Origin: an uncultured Clostridia bacterium
GTDB taxonomy: Bacteria; Bacillota; Clostridia; TANB77; CAG-508
DNA length: 41,130 nucleotides
Reading direction: 5' to 3'
NCBI GenBank assembly: GCA_904384205.1
Contig: CAJFJY010000018.1
Span: forward strand, 1 to 41,130
A model generated the notes under the pieces. It saw only the letters and a list, made by a program, of their open reading frames with translations. It was not told the DNA's origin and did no database searches. Position 1 is the first letter of the stretch. Every line of letters starts with the position of its first letter. Shown here in pieces: positions 19,320 to 27,225 of the stretch. A program made the position numbers and the translations under genes.

Positions 19320-19766
19320 CTCTGCATTTTTAGCTTGTACATTGCAATCACATATATCACTTATAGTTTCGCAAACGTTTTGTTTTCCTAATAATTGATC
19401 ATTTTGAGCTAAATCACCTATTGATAAAAATCCTATAACATTTCTATTTTCATCACAAACTGGTAATCTTCTGACTTGATTTTGAGCCATAGTTCTTTCT
19501 GCATCTTTTACATCATCATCTTTTTTACAAGTAAAGACATTAGTTGTCATTATGCTACTTACTGGTGTTTGATGAACATCTTTGTCGCACGCTATACTTC
19601 TTAAGATTATATCTCTATCTGTAACAATTCCACATAAGCAATTGTTATTATCACACACCGCAACTGATCCAACATGATTATTTGCCATGATTTTAGCGAC
19701 TTCACATATACTTGTTTCAGGTTTTACACAAAAACTTTCATCACACATACATTCTTTTACTTTCAT
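19317..19766 (-). CDS. Protein with two CBS domains
   Basis: A tandem CBS pair (Bateman module) usually senses adenosine nucleotides. The 149-residue product is little more than the module: the first CBS runs about 1-60 (VKECMCDESFCVKPETSI..., GIVTDRDIILR) and the second about 70-130 (SSIMTTNVFTC..., RRLPVCDENRNVIGFLSIGDL). The sequence is unusually rich in Cys (11 or so), including CDNNNCLCG and CETISDICDC, which hints at redox or metal sensitivity; that is inference. The ATG at 19766 has AAAGGTGGGAATTTTT upstream, and a GTG four codons earlier lies inside the ribosome site. The stop is the TAG at the edge of the palindromic element. Confidence 0.85.
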   Translation of the reverse strand: MKVKECMCDESFCVKPETSICEVAKIMANNHVGSVAVCDNNNCLCGIVTDRDIILRSIACDKDVHQTPVSSIMTTNVFTCKKDDDVKDAERTMAQNQVRRLPVCDENRNVIGFLSIGDLAQNDQLLGKQNVCETISDICDCNVQAKNAE

Positions 19767-19932
19767 AAAAATTCCCACCTTTCAAAATTTGTTCAAAAAT
19801 ATTTTTTGTAAAATCGCAAAAAATATACAAACTTGTTTTTGAAAAAGTGGAAATTTTTACAAATTTTTAAATTCAAATTTCGTTTTTAACTCTGTGTTAG
19901 TTTAAAGAATATATAATTTTTCAAATCGATTT

Positions 19933-20496
19933 TTAAATATAATCTTCATATATTCTTGGTCTCATTGGGGGTCTTCCATTACCTGGAAAAGGTGGCCTTG
20001 GTCTTGGTGGTGGCATTGGTGGTCTATGCTTATTTCTTAATAACTCTCTTAAAATCAAAATTTTTATTAAATCTCTAATTCCTGGATTTCTGCTTTCTCT
20101 ACTTTCTTTTAGTGGTGCAGTATTTTCTATTTTACTTGTACTATTTCTATTATTTTGATTAATTTCTTTAGATTCATTCCTGTTTTCTTGATTTGTTTCT
20201 TCTCCAACTTCTATTGCAGAATATATTTCATCAACCATATTTTCTAATATTTCTCTGTTTACGTTTCCTCTATTATTGTTGCAAACTTTCTTAACCATAG
20301 GATAAACAATTTTATATATTTCTGGATAATATTGTTCTAATTCATCATTTTGTCTATATGTGTTGTTATAATCATTTTGATATGTTGTATTTGTCATATT
20401 ATTCATGTTATATGATGTATACGGCGTTTCTCTGTCTATTTCATTGTTATACCCTAAAATACTTCTTATGTATTCTTCATAATCTTGATTATACAT
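19933..20496 (-). CDS. Asn/Tyr-rich protein with Pro/Arg-rich tail, possible spore or surface structural protein
   Basis: In 187 residues the N-terminal 50 are rich in Asn, Tyr and Thr (NNMTNTTYQNDYNNTYRQND). A short conserved-looking helical block follows (YPEIYKIVYPMVKKVCNNN, about 57-75, then ILENMVDEIYSAIE). An Asn/Glu/Ser-rich linker leads to RDLIKILILRELL and a basic proline tail (RPPMPPPRPRPPFPG). There is no signal peptide. Such composition is common in spore coat and other structural proteins of Clostridia, so a sporulation role is plausible but not shown. The ribosome site AAGGAGGTTAAATT precedes the ATG at 20496. Confidence 0.6.
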   Translation of the reverse strand: MYNQDYEEYIRSILGYNNEIDRETPYTSYNMNNMTNTTYQNDYNNTYRQNDELEQYYPEIYKIVYPMVKKVCNNNRGNVNREILENMVDEIYSAIEVGEETNQENRNESKEINQNNRNSTSKIENTAPLKESRESRNPGIRDLIKILILRELLRNKHRPPMPPPRPRPPFPGNGRPPMRPRIYEDYI

Positions 20497-20599
20497 AATT
20501 TAACCTCCTTACTTTTAATATATTATGATAAAAATAAGGAGGTCGTGAATAATTTCAATTAATCAAATTTTCGTCACTTCATTTTAAGATATACTTTAA

Positions 20600-22001
20600 T
20601 TACAAATTGTTTACCATTTTTTTAAACTGACGTCCCCTATCTGCAAAATCTTTAAACTGATCAAAACTAGCACTAGCTGGAGAAAATAAAACTATTTGAC
20701 CAGATTTAGATAATTTTTTTGCTAGAGTTACACTATCCTGTAAATTATTACATAAATGTATATCTAAATTTTTATTTTCTTTATCCAATTCTTTCTTTAC
20801 TGCTTCAAAAATCTTTCCAGAAGTTTGACCAAATAGAATCAAAGTTTTAACTTTATCTATTATTGGTTTAGCAATTGGAGTATAATCTAAATTTTTATCA
20901 TATCCTCCAGCTATTAAAACAATATCTTCGTGAAAAGCATTTAATCCTGAAATTGTCCTAGTTGGGCTAGAACTTGCAGAATCATTATACCATTTTACAT
21001 TATCTAATTCTCTTACAAATTCTATTCTATGTTCGACTGGTTTAAATGTTTTAATGGCTCTTACAGCTGTATCTAAATTTACTAGACTTTCTGTTGCAGC
21101 AATTGCTGTAGCTATATTTTGATAATTATGATTTCCTCTTAAGATTATTTCATCTGTATTTAATATATGCAATCTTACGCCATCTTCACATTTTTTTATA
21201 ATATTTCCATCTACAATATATCCATTTGAAAGCTTTTCTTTGCTACTGAAAAATACTACTTTTCCTTTTGCTTCTTTTGCACAATTTCGAGTGATTTCAT
21301 TATCATAATTTAATATTAATGTATCATTTGTTGATTGATATTTAAATATATTTTTCTTTGATTCAATATATTCTTCATAATCTTTATGTATATTTAAATG
21401 ATTTGGAGTAATATTAGTAATAACAGAGATATTAGGACTTACTTCCATTCCCATTAGTTGAAAACTACTTAGTTCTAATACTAATATGTCATTTGGTTCT
21501 ATTTCAGGCAATTTTGTAAATAATGGTGTTCCTATATTTCCCCCAAGATGTGTTTTATATCCACCTTCTTTTAAAATTGCATTTATTAGACTTGTTGTAG
21601 TAGTTTTTCCGTCACTTCCAGTTACTCCTACAATTTTACAAGGACACATTTTCATTAAAAGTTCTACTTCTGTTGTAACTATTGCTCCTCTATTGCTTTC
21701 TTCCAATAAATATTGATTTGTTGGTAAAACACTTGGTGACCTAAATATTAAATTGAAATTTTTCAAATTTTCAAATGAATTTTCTCCGAAAAAAATAGTT
21801 AAAGTTATAATTATCTATTTTATTTAGTATTTCATTTGAAATTTTATCTTTTTCTTTATTATCAAAAATTGTAACTTTTGCTTCTTTTTCATATAAATAA
21901 TCAATTAATGGAAGATTGCTTACTCCTAATCCTATTATTGCTACTTTTTTTCCCTTTATGTATTTGTTAAATTCTTCTAATTTAGTATTAAAAAAACTCA
22001 T
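20600..22001 (-). pseudogene. murD: UDP-N-acetylmuramoylalanine-D-glutamate ligase, frameshifted at a T7 run
   Basis: MurD adds D-Glu to UDP-MurNAc-L-Ala in peptidoglycan synthesis. The first 63 or so codons (from the ATG at 22001, GGAGGTACAAT upstream) hold the N-terminal nucleotide-binding fold (KVAIIGLGVSNLPLIDYLYEK). The rest lies in the next frame, with ATP site GVTGSDGKTTTTSL, NITPNHLNIHKDYEEY, HRIEFVRELDNVKWYNDSAS and the C-terminal SPASASFDQFKDFADRGRQF. The break is at TATTTTTTTCGGAGAA near 21785: one T fewer joins ...YNFNYFF to GENSFENLKNF, the expected MurD order, giving about 460 residues. As murD is normally essential and single copy, sequencing error, slippage rescue or a second murD elsewhere are all possible. 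It lies outside a dcw cluster. Confidence 0.85.
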
Positions 22002-22017
22002 ATTGTACCTCCTTTAG

Positions 22018-22040
22018 AAATGTAATAATTTATTACATTT
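22018..22040 (-). promoter_or_regulatory. Perfect palindrome just upstream of the murD ribosome site
   Basis: AAATGTAATA-ATT-TATTACATTT is a 23-base perfect inverted repeat that ends about 10 bases before the GGAGG of murD. It could be a repressor operator or an RNA hairpin next to the ribosome site. Confidence 0.5.
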
Positions 22041-22185
22041 CTTTATTATCTTATTTTATGAACTTTTTCTTTTTTTGCTATTATATATCAAATGATATAA
22101 TCTATCAAGTTTTGAAAAAATTTTGAATATTTTTTCTGTTTTTAGGTAAAATAATTTTAAATATCTGAATTGGAGGTGCTTTAAT

Positions 22186-22260
22186 ATGGCAAAGAAAAAT
22201 AAGGAAAAGAAAAATAATAACAACAATAATAATCAAAACAATGATAATTCTTCTAAATAG
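22186..22260 (+). CDS. 24-residue Lys/Asn-rich peptide
   Basis: An ATG at 22186 follows TTGGAGGTGCTTTAAT, a strong and well-spaced ribosome site. The 24-codon frame encodes MAKKNKEKKNNNN... with a run of Asn, ending in NDNSSK. It has its own terminator at 22275-22314. The charge and disorder suggest a nucleic-acid- or ribosome-associated peptide or a small structural peptide, but no function can be assigned. The good ribosome site and the terminator are the reasons to accept it. Confidence 0.6.
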   Translation: MAKKNKEKKNNNNNNNQNNDNSSK

Positions 22261-22274
22261 TTGAAAAAAATAAT

Positions 22275-22314
22275 AAAGCCTAAGCATTTTATAATATAAA
22301 TTGTTTAGGCTTTT
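22275..22314 (+). terminator. Terminator of the 24-residue peptide gene
   Basis: AAGCCTAA and TTAGGCTT form an 8-bp stem with a long A/T loop, followed by TTTT. It starts 15 bases after the stop codon. Confidence 0.7.
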
Positions 22315-22316
22315 AG

Positions 22317-22477
22317 TTATTGTAGTCTAGCACAATTAAAACTTAAATAGTGCGAGGATATAATAATTTATTAATTTTGTAGGGACTTGTGGGGACCGTT
22401 CAACAATTCTCAAAAGTTTGAAAAACTTTTGTTAGAATTGTTAGAATGGGTTTTTTTCAAGTGCTGGACTATAACAA
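22317..22477. repeat. Repeat element copy A (101-base core 22352-22452) inside an outer inverted repeat
   Basis: The core at 22352-22452 is identical by eye to 27749-27849. It contains a nested hairpin (CAATTCT...AGAATTG around AAAAGTTT-GAA-AAACTTTT) and TGTTAGAAT tandem units. In this copy the core is bracketed by a different inverted repeat, 22317-22333 with 22461-22477 (17 positions, three of them G-U type). The right terminal repeat seen in copy B is missing and T7 stands in its place. The element ends 2 bases before the hydA stop codon. Confidence 0.85.
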
Positions 22478-22479
22478 TT

Positions 22480-24219
22480 TCATATATTATATTTTTCTCT
22501 TTTAGCATATTTGGTATGTAAAAGTTTTTCTGCTCTATAACCACCTGGTTTTTCAAGATATTCTTCGTAAATTTTTTTCAATATTGGATTTTCATGAGAT
22601 TTTCTTATTGTGCTTTTCTCATCTATTGAATATAGACTATCCGCTCTTAATTTCCTTACATCTACTTCTGATCTTATCTTAGAATTTTTTATAGGTTGAC
22701 CTCCTCCCATTATGCATCCACCTAGGCAGGCCATTATTTCTACAAATTGATAATTAGATTTTCCAGATTTTATTTCTTCCATTATTTTTCGTGCATTTGA
22801 TAAACCGCTTGCTGCTACAACACTTATAGGCTGGCCAGCAATATTTATTGTAGCCCTTTTAATACCTTCTCCTCCTCTTACTTGTTCAAAATTTATTTTA
22901 GGTAAATCCTTTCCTGTTAAGATGTCCTGCGCTGTCCTTAAAGCTGCTTCCATAACTCCACCAGTTGTTCCAAAAATAGCTCCAGCACCAGTTGCCTCTC
23001 CCATAGGACTATCAAATGTACCATCTTCTAACTTTTCAAAATCAATATTTGCCTGTTTAATCATTCTTGCTAATTCTCTAGTAGTAATTACATTATCTAC
23101 ATCATATAATCCATTTTCTTTCATTTCTGGTCTTTGTCTTTCGAACTTTTTAGCAATACATGGCATTACTGAAACAACATATATTTTTTCTGGATCTATA
23201 TTTTCTTTTTTAGCATAATATGTTTTTAATATTGCCCCAAACATTTGATGTGGAGATTTACAGCTAGATAGATGAGATAACAATTCAGGATATTCCATTT
23301 CTATAAATTTAACCCATGCAGGACAACATGATGTAAGCATTGGTAAATTATCATGATTTTTGAATCTTTCTACAAATTCATTTGCCTCTTCCATTATAGT
23401 AAAGTCAGCACCTGTATTTGTATCAAATACCTTATAAAATCCTAGTCTCTTTAATGCTGTTATCATTTTCCCTACTACATTTGTTCCTATTGGCATTCCA
23501 AACTCTTCTCCAAGTGCAACTCTTGTTGCTGGTGCAGTTTGGACTAATACAACCGTTTCTGGATCTTTCAATTTAACCCAAACATCATTAATTGTTTCTT
23601 TTTCATGTAATGCTCCAGTAGGACAAGATTCTATACATTGACCACAAAAAGTACAATCAACATCATTTAAACTATGGTCTCCAACTGTTGATATACAAGA
23701 CTCAAAACCACGATTGACACAGTCTATCGCTCCTATTTCTTGTACATTTTTACATGTTGCAACACATCTTCTACATAAAATACATTTATTAAAATCTCTT
23801 ACTATTGATGGTGATGAATCATCAATCTTATGTTTGTTCATTTCCCCAGGAAATTCTATATCTAATACGTTAAATTTAGTTGCTAATGCCTGTAACTCAC
23901 AATTTCCTGAACGAGTACATGTTAAACAGTCTTTTGCATGATTTGATATTATTAAATCTAATATCACATGCCTTGCTTCTAATACATTTGGAGTATGTGT
24001 ATGTACTACCATTCCTTCTTCTACCTGTTGTATACAAGAAGTTGCAAAGCCTTTTCTCCCTTCAACTTCTACTATACACATTCTACAATCTCCAACTTCA
24101 TTTATTTCTTTTAAAAAACAAAGTGTTGGAATATCTATTCCTGCTTGTTTTGCAGCATTTAATATTGTTGTTCCTTCTGGCACAGTTATTTTTTGACCAT
24201 CTATTGTTAAATTAATCAT
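22480..24219 (-). CDS. hydA: [FeFe] hydrogenase catalytic subunit
   Basis: It reduces protons to hydrogen at the H-cluster. In 579 residues the N-terminal [2Fe-2S] domain has Cys34, 45, 48 and 62, and the His-Cys3 cluster is HAKDCLTCTRSGNC (His94, Cys98, 101, 107). Two [4Fe-4S] clusters follow at 146-156 and 189-199. The H-cluster motifs are TSCCPAW (Cys298/299), MPCIAKKFE and MACLGGCIMGGGQP. The size fits Clostridium-type monomeric enzymes, without the extra C-terminal [2Fe-2S] of Thermotoga HydA. The directly upstream NuoF- and NuoE-like genes nevertheless imply a trimeric NAD-linked, possibly electron-bifurcating enzyme. The ribosome site is AAAGGAAAGAAAAAT. Confidence 0.96.
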   Translation of the reverse strand: MINLTIDGQKITVPEGTTILNAAKQAGIDIPTLCFLKEINEVGDCRMCIVEVEGRKGFATSCIQQVEEGMVVHTHTPNVLEARHVILDLIISNHAKDCLTCTRSGNCELQALATKFNVLDIEFPGEMNKHKIDDSSPSIVRDFNKCILCRRCVATCKNVQEIGAIDCVNRGFESCISTVGDHSLNDVDCTFCGQCIESCPTGALHEKETINDVWVKLKDPETVVLVQTAPATRVALGEEFGMPIGTNVVGKMITALKRLGFYKVFDTNTGADFTIMEEANEFVERFKNHDNLPMLTSCCPAWVKFIEMEYPELLSHLSSCKSPHQMFGAILKTYYAKKENIDPEKIYVVSVMPCIAKKFERQRPEMKENGLYDVDNVITTRELARMIKQANIDFEKLEDGTFDSPMGEATGAGAIFGTTGGVMEAALRTAQDILTGKDLPKINFEQVRGGEGIKRATINIAGQPISVVAASGLSNARKIMEEIKSGKSNYQFVEIMACLGGCIMGGGQPIKNSKIRSEVDVRKLRADSLYSIDEKSTIRKSHENPILKKIYEEYLEKPGGYRAEKLLHTKYAKREKYNI

Positions 24220-24250
24220 ATTTTTCTTTCCTTTCTTAAGGTTTTTTTAA

Positions 24251-24299
24251 GATCCGTCCCCAAAATCCCTATATATAGGGATTTTGAGATACGTCCCTA
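24251..24299. repeat. GGGACG-type element with perfect 24-bp palindrome, between hydB and hydA
   Basis: AAAATCCCTATATATAGGGATTTT at 24262-24285 is a perfect palindrome. Read on the minus strand it is bracketed by AGGGACGTATCT and GGGGACGGATCT, direct repeats that match at 10 of 12 positions. The first of these shares AGGGACGTATC with the element at 19228. The TAG stop of hydB (24297-24299) is the outer edge of the element. A hairpin in this spot can uncouple hydB and hydA expression. Confidence 0.75.
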
Positions 24300-26156
24300 A
24301 TTCCCTATTGCGTGGAATGGGCATGTCATTATACATGTACCACATTTTATGCATTTGTCTTGATTTATAACTCTTTTTTCTCTGCCTTCTCCTTCTATTG
24401 CATCTACTGGACAATGTTTTTGGCAAAGTCCGCATCCTTTGCATTTTTCTTCATCAATAGTTATTTGTGATAATGATTTACATTCTAATGATTTACATTC
24501 TTTTTGGATTGCATGTTGTCTAAATTCTTCTCTAAAATATTTTAATGTACTTATAACTGGGTTTGGCGCACTCTGTCCTAAACCACATATGCTTGATTTC
24601 TGTATGTTTGCTGCAAGTTTTTCTAATTTGTATATGTCATATTCTTCTCCTTCTCCTGAACATAACTTTTCTAATATTTCTAACATTCTTTTTGTTCCTA
24701 TTCTACAAGGAGTACATTTACCACAGCTTTCACTTACAGTAAATTGTAAATAGAATTTTGCTAAACTTACCATACATTTTGTGTCATCCATTACGATTAA
24801 GCCACCTGAGCCCATCATTGAGCCTATTTGTTTTAATGATTCATAATCTATTGGTGTGTCTAAATGTTCTTTTGGTATACATCCACCTGAAGGTCCACCT
24901 GTTTGTGCTGCTTTAAAATCTCTACCATTTGGAATTCCTCCACCTATGTCATATACTATCTCTCTTAAAGTTGTTCCCATCGGAACTTCTACTAATCCTA
25001 TATTATTTACGTTTCCTCCTAATGCAAATACTTTTGTTCCCTTAGAATTTTCTGTACCTATAGAAGAAAACCAATCCGAACCTTTTAAAATTATTTGTGC
25101 TATATTTGCATATGTTTCAACATTATTTATTAGTGTTGGTTTTCCCCATAATCCTGCTGTTGCTGGATATGGCGGTTTTACTCTTGGTTGACCTCTTTTT
25201 CCTTCAATTGATTCTAATAATGCTGTTTCTTCTCCACAGACAAATGCTCCTGCACCTAATCTAATTTCTATATCAAAATTGAATCCTGTTCCAAATATAT
25301 TTTTTCCTAATATTCCGTAATTTCTTGCTTGTTCTATTGCTATTTTTAACCTATGTACAGCAATTGGATATTCTGCTCTTACATATATAAATCCTCTGTC
25401 TGCACCAATTGCATATCCTGCTATTTCCATTGCCTCTAATACTGCATGTGGGTCTCCTTCTAATATGCTTCTATCCATAAAAGCTCCTGGATCTCCCTCA
25501 TCAGCATTACAAACAACATATTTTTGTTTTCCTTCTGAAGCCTTTGTAAGTTCCCATTTCTTACCTGTTGGGAATCCTGCTCCTCCTCTACCACGAAGTC
25601 CGGATTTTTTAATTATATCTATAACTTCATCTTGAGTATATTCTCTTAAAACTCTTTCTAGAGCTTCATATCCATTAAATGCGATGTATTCGTCAATGTC
25701 TTCGGGATTTATTACTCCACAATTTTTTAATGCAATTCTTTTTTGTTTTTTATAAAAATTAAGTTCATCTAGACTATTTACTATTTTTCCATCTATATCT
25801 TTGCAAAGTAATCTTTCAACTCTTTTCCCTTCAACAATATGTGTTTGAATAATTTCTTCACAATCTTCAGGTGTGACCATAGCATAAAATGCATCTTCCG
25901 GCCTTATAATAACAATTGGACCTTTAGCACAAAGCCCAAAACATCCTGTCATAATAACTCTAACATTATCTATATTCTTTTCCTTTAAAATTCTTCTAAA
26001 ATTCTCTAAAATTTGAGGTGATTTTGATGATGTACACCCAGTACCATGACACACCAAAATGTGTTTTTCTCTACAATCAGCATTTGTATTTACTCTTAAA
26101 TCTAATTCTTTTCTTTTTTCTTCTCTTATTTTATGAAGTTCTTGCAATGATTTCAT
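24297..26156 (-). CDS. hydB: NADH-binding hydrogenase subunit, NuoF-like
   Basis: It transfers electrons from NADH through FMN and Fe-S clusters to the hydrogenase. The 619 residues start at the ATG at 26156 (MKSLQELHKIREEK) with AAAGGAGTAAAGTT upstream. A start further upstream would fall in the repeat. Domain order: thioredoxin-like [2Fe-2S] (CHGTGCTSSKS, TGCFGLCAKGP, about 37-85); FMN/NADH-binding NuoF core (GLRGRGGAGFPTGKKWE, CNADEGDPGAFMDR); SLBB; and the NuoF [4Fe-4S] site (ESCGKCTPCRIG, ICGLG). A C-terminal two-[4Fe-4S] ferredoxin follows (CKGCGLCQKHCP, CIKCGTCIMTCP). This layout is typical of HydB of HydABC enzymes. It lies between hydC and hydA with palindromic repeats on both sides. 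Confidence 0.95.
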   Translation of the reverse strand: MKSLQELHKIREEKRKELDLRVNTNADCREKHILVCHGTGCTSSKSPQILENFRRILKEKNIDNVRVIMTGCFGLCAKGPIVIIRPEDAFYAMVTPEDCEEIIQTHIVEGKRVERLLCKDIDGKIVNSLDELNFYKKQKRIALKNCGVINPEDIDEYIAFNGYEALERVLREYTQDEVIDIIKKSGLRGRGGAGFPTGKKWELTKASEGKQKYVVCNADEGDPGAFMDRSILEGDPHAVLEAMEIAGYAIGADRGFIYVRAEYPIAVHRLKIAIEQARNYGILGKNIFGTGFNFDIEIRLGAGAFVCGEETALLESIEGKRGQPRVKPPYPATAGLWGKPTLINNVETYANIAQIILKGSDWFSSIGTENSKGTKVFALGGNVNNIGLVEVPMGTTLREIVYDIGGGIPNGRDFKAAQTGGPSGGCIPKEHLDTPIDYESLKQIGSMMGSGGLIVMDDTKCMVSLAKFYLQFTVSESCGKCTPCRIGTKRMLEILEKLCSGEGEEYDIYKLEKLAANIQKSSICGLGQSAPNPVISTLKYFREEFRQHAIQKECKSLECKSLSQITIDEEKCKGCGLCQKHCPVDAIEGEGREKRVINQDKCIKCGTCIMTCPFHAIGN

Positions 26157-26176
26157 AACTTTACTCCTTTCTTTTT

Positions 26177-26222
26177 GGGGACGTAGCAAATTGGTCAAAT
26201 TTTGTCCAAAAGGGACAGACCT
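26177..26222. repeat. Half copy of the GGGAC/GTCCC element, between hydC and hydB
   Basis: GGGGACGTAGCAAATTGG... through AAAAGGGACAGACCT matches one arm and the centre of the element at 19228-19319; the second arm is missing. It fills most of the hydC-hydB gap and touches the hydC TAG stop. Confidence 0.75.
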
Positions 26223-26733
26223 ATTTCATTTCTTTGCTTTCTTTAGCCACTAATTCATCTAGCACTTGATCCAATTTTTGTACTGTTGCTTTTCCATATA
26301 CTTCTCCGTTTACAGTAAATACTGGTGCTAATCCACAAGCTCCAACACATCTTGTTTCATCAATTGAAAATAATCCATCTTTTGTTGTTTCTCCTGATTC
26401 TATTTTTAATCTATCTTTTAATCTATCCATTATTTTTTGAGACCCTTTTACAAAACATGCTGTTCCTAAACATACTGATATTGCATATTTTCCTTTTGGT
26501 TTTAATGTAAAACGAGAATAAAAAGTGATTACTCCATATATTTCTGCCATTGGAATTTTTAAAAATTCTGATACTTCTTTTTGTGCTTCTAATGGTATGT
26601 ATCCAAATTTTTCTTGTATCTCTTCTAATATTGGTATTAAGTTATCTTTTTCTTCTTTATATGTTTTTTCTATTTCTTGCATAAATTCATGAACTTTATT
26701 ACAATTACATTTTATTTTTTCTTGCTCTGCCAT
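26221..26733 (-). CDS. hydC: NuoE-like [2Fe-2S] hydrogenase subunit
   Basis: It is the small thioredoxin-fold subunit that pairs with HydB. The 170 residues start at the ATG at 26733 (MAEQEKIKC); a GTG three codons earlier sits too close to the AAGGA site. The cluster ligands are CLGTACFVKGSQKI and DETRCVGACGLAPVF, the usual two Cys pairs. The N-terminal helical region has IPILEEIQEKFGYIP and AEIYGVITFYSRF, both characteristic of NuoE. It is first of hydC-hydB-hydA. A small membrane gene lies 60 bases upstream in the same direction, and no clear promoter was found in the gap. Confidence 0.94.
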   Translation of the reverse strand: MAEQEKIKCNCNKVHEFMQEIEKTYKEEKDNLIPILEEIQEKFGYIPLEAQKEVSEFLKIPMAEIYGVITFYSRFTLKPKGKYAISVCLGTACFVKGSQKIMDRLKDRLKIESGETTKDGLFSIDETRCVGACGLAPVFTVNGEVYGKATVQKLDQVLDELVAKESKEMK

Positions 26734-26793
26734 TTTTACCACATTCCTTTTTTAAAATTTAGATTTTTAAAGGAGTAAATCTATAAACCTAAC

Positions 26794-27108
26794 TTATTCT
26801 AAATAATTTTCGTTATATGTTTCTTCTATAGTTAATAATCCTTGTTCAATACTAACAGGAAAATATTTTGGTCCAATAATACAACTATAATTTTGATTGT
26901 TTTTATCTTTAAAAGTAATTAAATAATCTTCATGATATTTACTCCACTCTATATTAACATATTCTAATTGCATTTCAGGATAATTGTTTTGCATATAGTT
27001 AGTAGCATAAATTTTAGCTATTTGAGTTGGAATAATTCCACTAAACCATAATACTATAAGCAGTAAAATTACAACTATTGCAGATATAATAATCTTTTTC
27101 CTTTTCAT
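26794..27108 (-). CDS. Small single-helix membrane protein, possibly DUF3139-like
   Basis: In 104 residues a basic start (MKRKK) and a hydrophobic helix (about 5-25) precede an exposed domain: IYATNYMQNNYPEMQLEYVNIEWSKYHEDYLITFKDKNNQNY. The pattern of a helix followed by paired strands is like DUF3139 proteins, which have no known function; this is recalled, not searched. The helix lacks a lipobox. It sits upstream of hydC in the same orientation but is probably unrelated to it. The ribosome site is AGGAGATTATA before the ATG. Confidence 0.6.
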   Translation of the reverse strand: MKRKKIIISAIVVILLLIVLWFSGIIPTQIAKIYATNYMQNNYPEMQLEYVNIEWSKYHEDYLITFKDKNNQNYSCIIGPKYFPVSIEQGLLTIEETYNENYLE

Positions 27109-27225
27109 TATAATCTCCTAAAAAAATATATTCTTAATATTTTAGATTATATCAAAAGCATATATTTTTATCTAGTGTTATTGACAAAAAAATCGAAAAA
27201 TGTCAAAATTATTTTGGTGATATAA

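Noticed and set aside
24247-24444. 65-codon Arg-rich frame at the end of hydB
   Set aside because: It is an out-of-frame reading of the ferredoxin-like C-terminus of hydB.
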